A stretch of DNA of 64,000 nt. Source: Actinomadura chibensis NBRC 106107. GTDB lineage: Bacteria; Actinomycetota; Actinomycetes; Streptosporangiales; Streptosporangiaceae. The position numbers were made by a program, and so were the translations under genes. Each line of letters begins with the position of its first letter. The stretch's first letter is position 1. Positions 25,297-33,861 of the stretch are shown one piece after another. The notes beneath the pieces were generated by a model. That model had not been told where the DNA came from and made no database searches. It saw nothing but the letters and a program-made list of their open reading frames with translations. The stretch lies in NCBI RefSeq assembly GCF_001552135.1, contig NZ_BCQP01000016.1, positions 124,001 to 188,000 on the forward strand, in the 5' to 3' direction.

Positions 25297-26466
25297 TCAG
25301 CCGACGTCGCGGCGGAGCAGGTCCTCGTCGGTTTCGCGGCGGATGAGCAGGCGTGCGCGTCCGGCGCGGACGGCGACGACGGGCGGGCGGCAGACCAGGT
25401 TGTAGTTGGAGGCCATGGAGTGGTGGTAGGCGCCCGTGCAGGGCACGGCGAGCAGGTCGCCGGGGCGGACGTCGGCGGGCAGCGGCACGTCCCGCACGAG
25501 CACATCCCCGGACTCGCAGTGCCTGCCGACGACGGTCGCCGACCGGTCGGCGGCCGTCGTCCCGTGGCCGAGGAGCCGGGCGGAGTAGGCCGCGCCGTAC
25601 AGGCCCGGCAGGCGGTGCTCGCGGCAGGCGGTGCGGACGGCCGTCCGCGTCAGTTCCGCGACGGCCTCTGGGGCCAGCCCGCGCTCTCCGGTCCGGTAGG
25701 GGACGGCGAACCCGCCGCCGAGGTCGAGCTGCGGCGGCGACACCCCGTGCTCGTCCCGGACGGCGGCCAGCAGGCCGACCATCCGCCGCGCCGCCCGCTC
25801 GAAGGCGGCCGGGTCCGACACCTGCGAGCCGATGTGGCAGTGCAGCCCGGCCAGCGCCAGCTCCCGCTGCGCCAGGACCCGGCGGACCGCCTCGGACGCC
25901 GCGCCGCTCGCCGGCGAGAACCCGAACTTCTGGTCGTCGGTGCCGGTGCTCATGGCCGGATGGGTCCGGCCGTCGACGCCGGGCGTGACGCGGACCATCA
26001 GCCGCGGCCGGACCGGCCCGCCCGCGAGCGACGCCAGCCGCGTGATCTCGCCGAAGGAGTCCACGACGATGCGGCCCACCCCGTATGCCAGGGCCGCGCG
26101 CAGGTCCTCGGGGGTCTTGGCGTTGCCGTGCATCAGCATCCGCTCGCCCGGAAAGCCGACCGAGCGGGCGACCGCCAGCTCACCGGCCGAGACCACGTCC
26201 AGCGAGAGCCCCTCCTCGGCCGCCCACCGGGCCATCGCCCGGCACAGGAACGCCTTTCCGGCAAAGGCGACCTCCCCGCCCGAGAACGCGGCGCGGAACT
26301 CGCGGCAGCGACGGCGGACGTCCTCCTCGTCCATGACGTGGACGGGTGTGCCGAACCCGGCGGCCACCTCGCTCAACGCGACACCGCCGACGGCGACGTC
26401 CCCGTCGGTACGGGCATACGCGGTGGACGGCCAGATCACGGCGTCGAGCCCCTCGGACGGGCTCAC
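25297..26466 (-). CDS. lysA: Shortened diaminopimelate decarboxylase-like protein
   Basis: A 389-residue fold-III PLP decarboxylase. The PLP lysine is in FAGKAF (Lys71), with HCHIGSQ, DLGGGF, the catalytic HCESGD (Cys317) and GAYHHSMASNYN all in place. Full-length actinobacterial LysA is near 447 residues. Here the sequence runs straight from CREHRLP (281-287) to GLYGAAYSAR (288-297), omitting about 58 residues that normally hold the EPGR phosphate/substrate motif and the DGGMSDN-x-RP stretch. The frame is preserved. It may be inactive, altered in substrate, or a natural in-frame deletion. Its GTG overlaps the stop of the SAV_915 gene. Confidence 0.8.
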   Translation of the reverse strand: MSPSEGLDAVIWPSTAYARTDGDVAVGGVALSEVAAGFGTPVHVMDEEDVRRRCREFRAAFSGGEVAFAGKAFLCRAMARWAAEEGLSLDVVSAGELAVARSVGFPGERMLMHGNAKTPEDLRAALAYGVGRIVVDSFGEITRLASLAGGPVRPRLMVRVTPGVDGRTHPAMSTGTDDQKFGFSPASGAASEAVRRVLAQRELALAGLHCHIGSQVSDPAAFERAARRMVGLLAAVRDEHGVSPPQLDLGGGFAVPYRTGERGLAPEAVAELTRTAVRTACREHRLPGLYGAAYSARLLGHGTTAADRSATVVGRHCESGDVLVRDVPLPADVRPGDLLAVPCTGAYHHSMASNYNLVCRPPVVAVRAGRARLLIRRETDEDLLRRDVG

Positions 26467-26774
26467 CGGACCGCCCGGTCCAGCACCGGCGGGCGTCTCA
26501 CCCGAACGGGGTCGGCCGGGGCGCGGGGCCCGGCGAACAACGGATCCACCTGGATCCGCTCGACGCCCATCGGGCGGAGCATCGCCCGCAGCGCGGGCTC
26601 GGCCAGTTCGATCCAGCGCTGCCGCTCCCCCATCGCCCGCCGCAGATGCGCCACATCGGTGAAGGCCACTCCGACCCGCCCCGCCCCCTGATCCAGACGC
26701 CCCGTCCGCAAGACCAGAACGCCCCTGGCGCTCTCCCCCACCGGAACGACCAATGGATGACCGCCGCCGCCCAC
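26463..26774 (-). CDS. SAV_915 family protein
   Basis: A 103-residue protein with the pattern LVVPVGESARGVLVLRTGRL, RVGVAFTDVAHLRRAMGERQRWIELAEPALRAMLRPMGVERIQVDP (landmarks only). I recognise the small actinobacterial SAV_915 family, of unknown function. The GTG at 26774 has GGAGAGAAGG upstream. Its stop TGA lies within the GTGA that starts the lysA-like gene, so the two are translationally coupled. Confidence 0.75.
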   Translation of the reverse strand: MGGGGHPLVVPVGESARGVLVLRTGRLDQGAGRVGVAFTDVAHLRRAMGERQRWIELAEPALRAMLRPMGVERIQVDPLFAGPRAPADPVRVRRPPVLDRAVR

Positions 26775-27037
26775 GTGACCCTTCTCTCCTCGGTGCTCAA
26801 GGTACGACGACGATCACGCTAGGCGAATTCTGCGCGTTCATCCGATTCAGCTACGGAACATTGACGCGACTCCAAGAAATCTTGTCGCTCTCCTAACGGA
26901 GGGCAGCGAAATACCGCCCTCGGCATAACTAGGGAAAAGCGCAAGGCTCACATTGAAAATGCCGAAGACCGCTCTCCGAATTCGACTACTCCCGCACGAC
27001 CCATGGCTTTACCGGGGCCGTCTCGTAGGCGGCGCGG
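26775..27037. other. Intergenic region with reduced GC
   Basis: About 260 bases between the SAV_915 gene and the end of the E1-like operon are clearly less GC-rich than the coding DNA, with stretches such as ccaagaaatcttg. No frame has an RBS and codon bias. It must contain the promoter of the SAV_915-lysA unit on the minus strand, but no clear -35/-10 pair stands out. Confidence 0.45.
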
Positions 27038-27069
27038 GACGGCGCCCGGCGATGCCGCCGGGCGCCGTC
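27038..27069 (-). terminator. Strong hairpin terminator of the E1-like operon
   Basis: GACGGCGCCCGGC (27038-27050) pairs perfectly with GCCGGGCGCCGTC (27057-27069). One further inner G-C pair leaves a four-base loop. It lies 26 bases beyond the stop of the E1-like gene on the minus strand, the right place for the end of the long operon. Confidence 0.75.
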
Positions 27070-27095
27070 GGTCGGACGCGGCCTTCGAGGACGGG

Positions 27096-29387
27096 TCAGG
27101 GGGCGACGTCCAGTGCGGCGCGGACGATCGAGTCGGTGTCGATGCCGTGGTGGCGGTGGACGTCCTCGATCGAGCCCGACTGGCCGAACGTCGTGACGCC
27201 CAGCGTGGCGCACGGGACGTTGTTGACCCCGGCGAGGAAGGCCAGCGTGTGCGGGTGGCCGTCCAGGACGGTGACGAGCGGCGTCGCCCGGGACGCCGGG
27301 AACGCCTGGTCCAGGATCCAGCTCGGCCCGTCGCCGAGCCCCTGCCGCGACCGGAGCGCCTCGAAGAGCAGGCCGGGGCTCGTCACGCAGACCACGTCGG
27401 CGCCGATGCCGACCTGGTCGAGCCGGTCGGCGGCGGCGAGCGCCTCCGGGACGAGCGCGCCCATCGCCGCCAGCGTCACCGCCGGGCGCTCGGCCCGGCG
27501 CAGCGGGTAGGCGCCCGCGACGACCTGGCGGCGGCGGCGCTCGCGGGCCGCCGGATCGGCCGGGACGGCGGCGAGCCGCTGGTCCACCGCGCGGGTCGAC
27601 AGGCGCAGGTAGGCCGAGCCGCCGTCCGGGCGGCCGAGCCGCGCCATGCTCGCCAGCAGCGTCCACTCGGTGTCGAGGACGAACGCGGGCTCGTAGGCGA
27701 CGCAGCCCGGCTGCTCGATCCCGATCGACGGGGTGACGATCGACTGGTGCGCCCCGCCCTCGGGCGCCAGCGTCACCCCGGACGGCGTGCCGATCAGGAT
27801 CGACTGCCCGCCCGCGTAGATGCCGAACGACCAGGGTTCAAGGGCGCGTCCGACGAACGGGTCGTAGAGCACGCCGATCGGCAGCAGCGGCTTGTTCCAG
27901 CGGCTCCAGGTCGCGCCGAGCTCGCCGAGGAGCGAGACGAGGTTCGTCTCGGCGATGCCGAGCTCGATGTGCTGGCCGGACGGCCCCTCCCGCCAGTGCA
28001 GGATCGTCTCGGCGTCGTCGGCGAACCAGTCGCGGCGCTCGGACGTCGACCAGACGCCGACCTTGTTCACCCAGCCGCCGAGGTTGGTGCTTGAGCTGAC
28101 GTCGGGGCTGACGGTCACGACGCGGGCGGCGGCCTCGGGCGCCTCGCGGGTGAGGTCGAGCAGGAGGCGGCCGAGCGCGGCCTGCGTGGTGGCGGTGCCC
28201 TTGGGGGTGCGGCCGATGTCGGTCGGCAGCGCGGGCGGCGCCTGCGGCGCGACCGGTTCGCGGCGCAGCCGGGCGGCGGTCTCGGCGCAGAGCCGGGCGG
28301 CGGCGGAGCCGTCCGGGAAGCGGGCCCACGGGTCGGCGGGGTCGAGGCCGAGCCGGGCCGCGAGCGCGTCGATCTGCTCGGCGGTGAGCAGCGAGGAGTG
28401 GTTCTGCGGGTGGCCCTCGCTGGGCAGCCCGTGCCCCTTGACCGTGTACGCGAAGATCACCGTCGGCCGGGTGTCGTCGATCTCCTCGAACGCGTCGCCG
28501 AGGCTGCCGAGGTCGTGGCCGCCGAGGTTGCGCAGCGCGGCGAGGAGGGTGGCGTCGTCGAGCGTCGCGACGAGCGCGGCGACGGGCTCGCTGCCGCCGG
28601 GCAGCCGGTCGCGCAGCTCGGCGGCGTCGCAGCGCAGCAGCCGCTGGTACTCCGGGTTGGACATGGCGTCGATGCGGGCCCGCAGCTCGTCCCCGCCGGG
28701 ACGGCCGAACAGCTCGGTCAGCAGGCGGCCGTACTTCAGCGTCAGCACCTGCCACCCGGCCGCCGCGAACATGCCCTTCAGCCGGTGCGCGGCCAGGTAC
28801 GGGACGACCCGGTCGAGCGACTGCCGGTTGAGGTCGACGATCCACACGATCTCGCCGAGCTCGGCGACGCCCGGGTCGAGGACGGCCTCCCAGACCGCGC
28901 CCTCGTCCAGCTCGGCGTCGCCGACCAGCGAGTACTGGCGCCCGGCGGGCGCTCCCTCGGTGTAGCGGCGGGCGACGGCGCCCCAGATCGGCGCGGTCGC
29001 GCCGATGCCGACGGAGCCGGTGGAGTAGTCGACCGGGTCCGGGTCCTTCGTGCGGCTCGGGTAGCTCTGCAGCCCGCCGAACTCGCGCAGGGTCGTCAGG
29101 TACCGCTCGTCCAGCCCGCCGAGCAGGTAGTTGATCGCGTGCAGGACCGGGGACGCGTGCGGCTTCACCGAGACGCGGTCGTCCGGGCCGAGGTGGTGGA
29201 ACCACAGCGCCGTCATGATCGACACCATCGACGCGGACGACGCCTGGTGCCCGCCCACCTTCAGCCCCGACGGGTTCGGCCGCACCCGGTTCGCGTGGTG
29301 GACGACGGCGGTCGCCAGCCACAGCACCCGCCGCTCGATCTCCTCCATCACCCCGGCCTCGGCGTCCGTCGCCAGCCGTTCGGTCAT
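27096..29387 (-). CDS. AceE-like thiamine-diphosphate E1 (transketolase superfamily)
   Basis: A 763-residue enzyme whose architecture follows homodimeric pyruvate dehydrogenase E1. The N-terminal ThDP domain has RRVLWLATAVVHHANRVRPN, a GGHQASSAS segment and the GDAELDEG...VWIVDLNRQSLD metal/ThDP motif (AceE has GDGEMDE...N-x-QRLD). The middle domain has IELGIAETNLVSLLG with the activating Glu, and APEGGAHQSI. A transketolase C-terminal domain follows. It would decarboxylate a 2-oxo acid, but no E2 or E3 gene lies nearby. GGAGGAGG precedes the ATG. It ends the operon that contains ALDH, an ABC importer and a deacylase. Confidence 0.82.
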   Translation of the reverse strand: MTERLATDAEAGVMEEIERRVLWLATAVVHHANRVRPNPSGLKVGGHQASSASMVSIMTALWFHHLGPDDRVSVKPHASPVLHAINYLLGGLDERYLTTLREFGGLQSYPSRTKDPDPVDYSTGSVGIGATAPIWGAVARRYTEGAPAGRQYSLVGDAELDEGAVWEAVLDPGVAELGEIVWIVDLNRQSLDRVVPYLAAHRLKGMFAAAGWQVLTLKYGRLLTELFGRPGGDELRARIDAMSNPEYQRLLRCDAAELRDRLPGGSEPVAALVATLDDATLLAALRNLGGHDLGSLGDAFEEIDDTRPTVIFAYTVKGHGLPSEGHPQNHSSLLTAEQIDALAARLGLDPADPWARFPDGSAAARLCAETAARLRREPVAPQAPPALPTDIGRTPKGTATTQAALGRLLLDLTREAPEAAARVVTVSPDVSSSTNLGGWVNKVGVWSTSERRDWFADDAETILHWREGPSGQHIELGIAETNLVSLLGELGATWSRWNKPLLPIGVLYDPFVGRALEPWSFGIYAGGQSILIGTPSGVTLAPEGGAHQSIVTPSIGIEQPGCVAYEPAFVLDTEWTLLASMARLGRPDGGSAYLRLSTRAVDQRLAAVPADPAARERRRRQVVAGAYPLRRAERPAVTLAAMGALVPEALAAADRLDQVGIGADVVCVTSPGLLFEALRSRQGLGDGPSWILDQAFPASRATPLVTVLDGHPHTLAFLAGVNNVPCATLGVTTFGQSGSIEDVHRHHGIDTDSIVRAALDVAP

Positions 29388-29404
29388 CGTCTCCTCCTCC
29401 GCGT

Positions 29405-30907
29405 TCAGCGCCACGGCGGGGTCAGGTCGACCGAGATCGACTGGATCTCGGTGACGGCCTCCGCGATGTGGCGTCCGCCCAGCCTGCCGTGGCCGCTGGC
29501 GGTGCCGGGGGCGCCGCCGAACGGCAGGTGCAGCTCCCAGTAGTTGCTCGTGTCGTTGACGGTGACCTGACCCGCACGGAGCCGGCCGGCCACCGCCAGC
29601 GTACGGTCCAGGTCCCGGCCGAAGACCGCGGAGCTGAGCCCGTACCGGCCGCGGGCCGCGGCGGCGAGGATCGCCTCGGTGTCGTCGGGGACGCGCAGGA
29701 CGGGCGCGAGCGGCCCGAACGTCTCCTCGGTCATCGCGGCGGCGTCCTCGTCCAGGCCGACGAGGACGGTCGGCCGCCAGTACAGCCCGGTCGGACGGTC
29801 CGGCAGCGGGCTCCCGCCGAACGCGGTCCGGCCGCCGCGGGCGACGCCGTCCGCGACGTGCCGGGCCATGGTGTCGGCGACGCCGCGGGTGTGCACCGGG
29901 CCCATGGTGGCGGCGGCGTCGAACGGCGACCCGACGACCTCGCGGCGGGCCTCCTCGACCAGCCGCTCCTCCAGCTCCGCCGCGATCGACGCGGCGGCGA
30001 TGACGCGTCCGGCCGCCGAGCAGGACTGGCCGGAGTTGGCGAACGCGGCCGACGCGATCGCCGGGGCGGCCCGGTCCAGGTCGGCGTCGGGCAGGACCAC
30101 GATCGGCCCGTTGCCGCCGAGCTCCATCACCTGCGCCTTCCCGGCGGCGAGCCGGGCGATCTCGGCGCCCGCATTCGAGCTGCCGGTGAACCCGACGCCG
30201 TTGACGCCGGGATGGGACACCAGCCGCTGCGCCGGGCCGAGGTCTGGGCCGGTGACGAGGTTGACGAGGCCCGGCGGGACGTCGGCCGCCTCGACGCAGT
30301 CGAACAGCGCGCCCGCGATCGCCGCCGTCGACGGCGCGGGCCGCCACACCACGGCGTTCCCGCAGGCCAGCAGCGGCCCGAGGTACTCGACCGGGATGTT
30401 CACCGGGAAGTTGAACGGCGTCATCACGGCGAACACGCCGCGCGGCTTGCGGGTGGTCAGGACGAGCTTGGCGCCGTCCCGGACGGGCACCGTCTCGCCG
30501 CCGAGCCGCTTCGCCTCCTCGGCGGCGAGCCGGAAGCCGTCGGCGGCCAGCCGGATCTCGCCCTCGGCCTGGCCGACCGGCTTGCCGTGTTCGAGGGCCA
30601 GCAGCCGGGCCATCGCGGCGGCGCGCTCGTCGATGACGGCGGCGATCCGGTGGCACCAGTCCGCGCGGGTGAACGCGGTCTCCTGGCGGTGCGCCTCGAA
30701 CGCGTCCGCCGCCGCGGCCACGGCGGCGTCGACGTCGGACTCGGCGGCCCGCGCGATGACGGCGAACCGCTCCCCCGTCGCCGGGCTCACCGCGTCGTAC
30801 ACCGCGCCGCCGTGGGCGTCTCGCGCCCGTCCGCCGATCCGCAGCGCGATCCGGCCGGGCTGGTCGTGGTCAAGCAGGGTGGGGTCAGGCAGGGTGGGGT
30901 CAGGCAT
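29405..30907 (-). CDS. Aldehyde dehydrogenase family protein
   Basis: A 500-residue NAD(P)-dependent dehydrogenase of the succinate-semialdehyde group. Landmarks are TPFNFPVN (about 163-170), VGFTGSSNAG, the general base Glu262 in MELGGNGP and the nucleophile Cys296 in NSGQSCSAAGR. It would oxidise an aldehyde to an acid. Aldolases and a ThDP enzyme in the same region can generate aldehydes. GGAGG precedes the ATG at 30907; the first eight bases overlap the end of the ABC ATPase gene. Its N-terminus MPDPTLPDPTLL comes from a 15-base tandem duplication. Confidence 0.9.
   Translation of the reverse strand: MPDPTLPDPTLLDHDQPGRIALRIGGRARDAHGGAVYDAVSPATGERFAVIARAAESDVDAAVAAAADAFEAHRQETAFTRADWCHRIAAVIDERAAAMARLLALEHGKPVGQAEGEIRLAADGFRLAAEEAKRLGGETVPVRDGAKLVLTTRKPRGVFAVMTPFNFPVNIPVEYLGPLLACGNAVVWRPAPSTAAIAGALFDCVEAADVPPGLVNLVTGPDLGPAQRLVSHPGVNGVGFTGSSNAGAEIARLAAGKAQVMELGGNGPIVVLPDADLDRAAPAIASAAFANSGQSCSAAGRVIAAASIAAELEERLVEEARREVVGSPFDAAATMGPVHTRGVADTMARHVADGVARGGRTAFGGSPLPDRPTGLYWRPTVLVGLDEDAAAMTEETFGPLAPVLRVPDDTEAILAAAARGRYGLSSAVFGRDLDRTLAVAGRLRAGQVTVNDTSNYWELHLPFGGAPGTASGHGRLGGRHIAEAVTEIQSISVDLTPPWR
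30874..30903. repeat. Two tandem copies of a 15-base unit
   Basis: gcagggtggggtcag is repeated exactly (30874-30888 and 30889-30903). On the minus strand it encodes the LPDPT repeat at the ALDH N-terminus and includes the stop codon of the upstream ABC ATPase gene. A recent slippage duplication is the likely origin. Confidence 0.8.
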
Positions 30908-31997
30908 TTCCGACCTCCTCGGCGACCTTCGACGCCGACGGCCACGCGAGCGCGCCGCCGTCCGCGGCGTCGAACAGATGGGCCTTCCCCGGGCGGACGC
31001 GCATCGCGACCTCGGCGCCCGCGTCCATCTCGATGTCCGGGTCGGCGCGGGCGATGACGTCCCCGGACGGGAACGACGCCACCACGATCGCCTCCACCCC
31101 GAGCCGCTCGATCAGCCGGACCCGTCCGGCCGCGGCGGGACCGCCCGGCTCCAGGGTCACGTCCTCGGGGCGGACGCCGAGCGTCACACCCTCCCGCACG
31201 CCGCCCGGCCAGCCGATCGGCACGGTCCAGTCGCCGTGCGCGAACGAGCCCGCGTCGTCCAGCGCGCCGGGCACGAAGTTCATCCCGGGCGTCCCGACGA
31301 AACCGGCGACGAACCGGTTCGCCGGACGCCGGTACAGGTCGAGCGGCGGGGCCTCCTGCTGCACCAGCCCGCCGTTCATGACGACGACCTTGTCGGCCAT
31401 GCTCATGGCCTCGCCCTGGTCGTGCGTGACGTACACGAACGTGCCGCCGAGTTCCCGCTGCAGCTCGCGGAGGCTGATCCGCATGTCGGCGCGGAGCTTG
31501 GCGTCGAGGTTGCTGAGCGGCTCGTCCAGCAGGAAGACGTTGGGCCGCCGGACGATCGCCCGCGCGAGCGCCACCCGCTGCTGCTGCCCGCCGGACAGCT
31601 GCCGCGGCTTGCGGTCGAGCAGCTTGCCGATGTCGAGCATCTCGGCGACCTCGGCGACCCGCGCGGCGATGTCGGCGGCGGGCAGCTTGCGCAGCTTGAG
31701 CGCGAACGCGATGTTCTCCCGGACGCTGCGGTTCGGGTAGAGCGCGTACGACTGGAACACCATCGCGACGTCGCGCTTGTGCGGCGGGACGTCCTGGACC
31801 TCCTTCCCGTCGAAGAGGATCGTCCCGGACGACACCTCCTCCAGCCCGGAGATCATGTTCAGCGTGGTGGTCTTGCCGCACCCGCTCGGGCCGAGCAGCA
31901 CGGTGAAGCTGCCGTCCTCGATGGTCAGGTCGATGGAGTCGACGATCAGCGTGTCACCGAACCGCTTGGTGACCTGCCGGAGTTCGATACTGGACAC
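30900..31997 (-). CDS. ABC importer ATPase, MsmK/UgpC type
   Basis: A 365-residue ATPase that powers a CUT1-type sugar importer. Walker A is GPSGCGKT (36-43), followed by Q-loop FQSYALYP, signature LSGGQQQR, Walker B FLLDEPLSN and switch His in VTHDQ. A C-terminal TOBE/regulatory domain begins near residue 240. It lies three bases after the second permease gene. Shared ATPases of this type sometimes serve several importers, but here it is embedded in the cognate operon. Confidence 0.93.
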   Translation of the reverse strand: MSSIELRQVTKRFGDTLIVDSIDLTIEDGSFTVLLGPSGCGKTTTLNMISGLEEVSSGTILFDGKEVQDVPPHKRDVAMVFQSYALYPNRSVRENIAFALKLRKLPAADIAARVAEVAEMLDIGKLLDRKPRQLSGGQQQRVALARAIVRRPNVFLLDEPLSNLDAKLRADMRISLRELQRELGGTFVYVTHDQGEAMSMADKVVVMNGGLVQQEAPPLDLYRRPANRFVAGFVGTPGMNFVPGALDDAGSFAHGDWTVPIGWPGGVREGVTLGVRPEDVTLEPGGPAAAGRVRLIERLGVEAIVVASFPSGDVIARADPDIEMDAGAEVAMRVRPGKAHLFDAADGGALAWPSASKVAEEVGNA

Positions 31998-32000
31998 GCG

Positions 32001-32885
32001 TCACACCTTTCCGACGCCTGAGGTCAGGCCGCGTACGAGGAACCGCTGCGAGACGAGGGCGAGCAGCATCGTGGGCAGGGCGGCCAGCAGGGTGCCGGCG
32101 GCCATGATGCCGAAGGACTGCTCGCGCACGTTGTAGAGCCCGGAGATGGCGGGCTGGATGAGCATCGCGTCCGTCCGCGAGTTCAGGACCAGCGCGAACA
32201 GGAAGTCGTTCCACGACACCATGAACGAGAACAGGCCGACGCTGATGATCCCCGGCCGGGCCAGCGGCAGCACCACGCGGGCGAACACCTGCCAGCGGGT
32301 GCAGCCGTCGATCATCGCGGCCCGGTCCACCTCGACGGGGATGCCGTTGAAGTAGGCGCGCATCATCCACACCGAGAACGGCACCGTGAAGCCGAGGTGG
32401 GCGATGACGATGCCCGTCCTCGTGTCGGTGAGGCCCATCGAGTGGAGCATCACGTAGAAGGGCACGACGAGCGCGAACACCGGGACGAGCTGGCTGCCGA
32501 GCATCAGGCCCGGGACCGCCCGGGAGCCGGGGAACCGGAACCGCGCGAACGCGTACCCGGCCGTGCTCGCGATCACGACGTTCAGCACCGCGACGCACAC
32601 CGCCACCACGGCGCTGTTCCGCATGCCGGGGACGATCAGGTCGCTGGGGTTGCTCGGCGGCGCGCCGCTGAACGCCGAGTCGAAGATCTTCTGGAAGCTG
32701 CCGAAGTCCATCGCCGGGATCCAGCGCGGCGGCGTCCGCAGCGAGTCGGCCTTCGACGTCAGCGCCACCAGCAGCAGGAAGTAGAACGGCAGCAGCACCC
32801 ACGCGAGCAGCGCGAGGACGACCCCGGTGCGCAGCGCGCGCACCCCGACCTTTCGCGCCGAGCGCCTGCGGTCTCCGGCGGCCAT
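32001..32885 (-). CDS. Carbohydrate ABC transporter permease, MalG type
   Basis: A 294-residue inner-membrane permease with six hydrophobic helices and the ATPase-docking EAA loop reading EVDRAAMIDGCTRWQVFARV. It forms a heterodimer with the preceding MalF-type permease. The ATG at 32885 shares its A with the TGA stop of that gene (TGATG), so translation is coupled. A shorter start would remove the cytoplasmic N-terminal tail. Confidence 0.92.
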   Translation of the reverse strand: MAAGDRRRSARKVGVRALRTGVVLALLAWVLLPFYFLLLVALTSKADSLRTPPRWIPAMDFGSFQKIFDSAFSGAPPSNPSDLIVPGMRNSAVVAVCVAVLNVVIASTAGYAFARFRFPGSRAVPGLMLGSQLVPVFALVVPFYVMLHSMGLTDTRTGIVIAHLGFTVPFSVWMMRAYFNGIPVEVDRAAMIDGCTRWQVFARVVLPLARPGIISVGLFSFMVSWNDFLFALVLNSRTDAMLIQPAISGLYNVREQSFGIMAAGTLLAALPTMLLALVSQRFLVRGLTSGVGKV

Positions 32886-33859
32886 CACGCGGCCCTCCTC
32901 TCGCGGTCGCGGCGCGGTCCCCGGACGCCGAGCGCGGTCAGCGCGGCGAGCAGCACCATCGCCAGCGTCATCAGGTAGAAGATCGCCGCGCCCTTGCCGA
33001 GGTCGAGGTCGCGGAACGCGGTGGTGTAGCCCCACCACGACAGCAGGGTCGTCTCGGTGCCCGGCCCGCCGCCCGTCAAAATGTAGATCAGCGCGAACGC
33101 CAGGAACGCGTTGATCAGCGCGAGCACCGACACCACGAGGATCGTGTCGCGGATCCAGGGCAGCGTGACGAAGAAGAACCGCCGGACCGGGCCCGCCCCG
33201 TCGATCCGCGCCGCCTTGTGCAGGTCCTCCGGGACGGTCTGCAGCGCGCCGAGGATCAGCAGCGTGGCGAACGGCACCAGGCTCCACACGAACGCGATCG
33301 CCATCACGGTCAGCGCGACCTGCCCGGAGGCGAACCACGCGACGTACTTGTCGATCAGCCCGGCCTGCTTCAGCCCTCCGTTCAGCGGGCCGAAGGTCGA
33401 GTTGAAGATCCAGCCGAAGGTCAGCGCCAGCGTGATCTGGGACAGCGACCACGGCAGCACCAGGATGCCCCGCACCACCGACCGGCCGCGGAAGTCCTGG
33501 TTGAGGGCCAGCGCGAACACCGTGCCGAGCACCAGCGTGCCCGCGACGACGGCGGCCGCGAACAGGACGGTCCGGGTCAGCGACGGCACGAACACCGGGT
33601 CCTTCAGGACGGCGGTGTAGTTGTCGAGGCCGACCCACTTGGCCGGGGCGCGGCTGCCGAGCGTCTGCTCGTGCAGGCTGACCCAGAACGAGTACACCAG
33701 CGGGTAGGCGAGCAGGACCAGCGTGACGACCAGCGCGGGCGCGGCCATCGCCATGCCGAACCGGGCCTCGCCGCGTCCGTATCCGCGCCGGCCCCCGTCC
33801 TTTCCCGCGGGCTTGGCCGCCGTCTTCGCGGCGGGCCTGCTCCGTTGCGTCGTGGCCAC
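32885..33859 (-). CDS. Carbohydrate ABC transporter permease, MalF type
   Basis: A 324-residue permease. A Lys/Ala/Gly-rich cytoplasmic tail precedes six helices, beginning with MAAPALVVTLVLLAYPLVYS. The EAA loop is VPEDLHKAARIDGAGPVRRF. It pairs with the MalG-type subunit and receives solute from the lipoprotein encoded upstream. I chose GTG at 33859, two bases after the binding-protein stop, because it starts the basic tail; no strong RBS is visible, consistent with coupling. Confidence 0.9.
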   Translation of the reverse strand: MATTQRSRPAAKTAAKPAGKDGGRRGYGRGEARFGMAMAAPALVVTLVLLAYPLVYSFWVSLHEQTLGSRAPAKWVGLDNYTAVLKDPVFVPSLTRTVLFAAAVVAGTLVLGTVFALALNQDFRGRSVVRGILVLPWSLSQITLALTFGWIFNSTFGPLNGGLKQAGLIDKYVAWFASGQVALTVMAIAFVWSLVPFATLLILGALQTVPEDLHKAARIDGAGPVRRFFFVTLPWIRDTILVVSVLALINAFLAFALIYILTGGGPGTETTLLSWWGYTTAFRDLDLGKGAAIFYLMTLAMVLLAALTALGVRGPRRDRERRAA

Positions 33860-33861
33860 GG

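Noticed and set aside
30874..30903. Start of a CRISPR-like or larger tandem array
   Set aside because: Only two 15-base copies, no spacers, and both lie in coding sequence.
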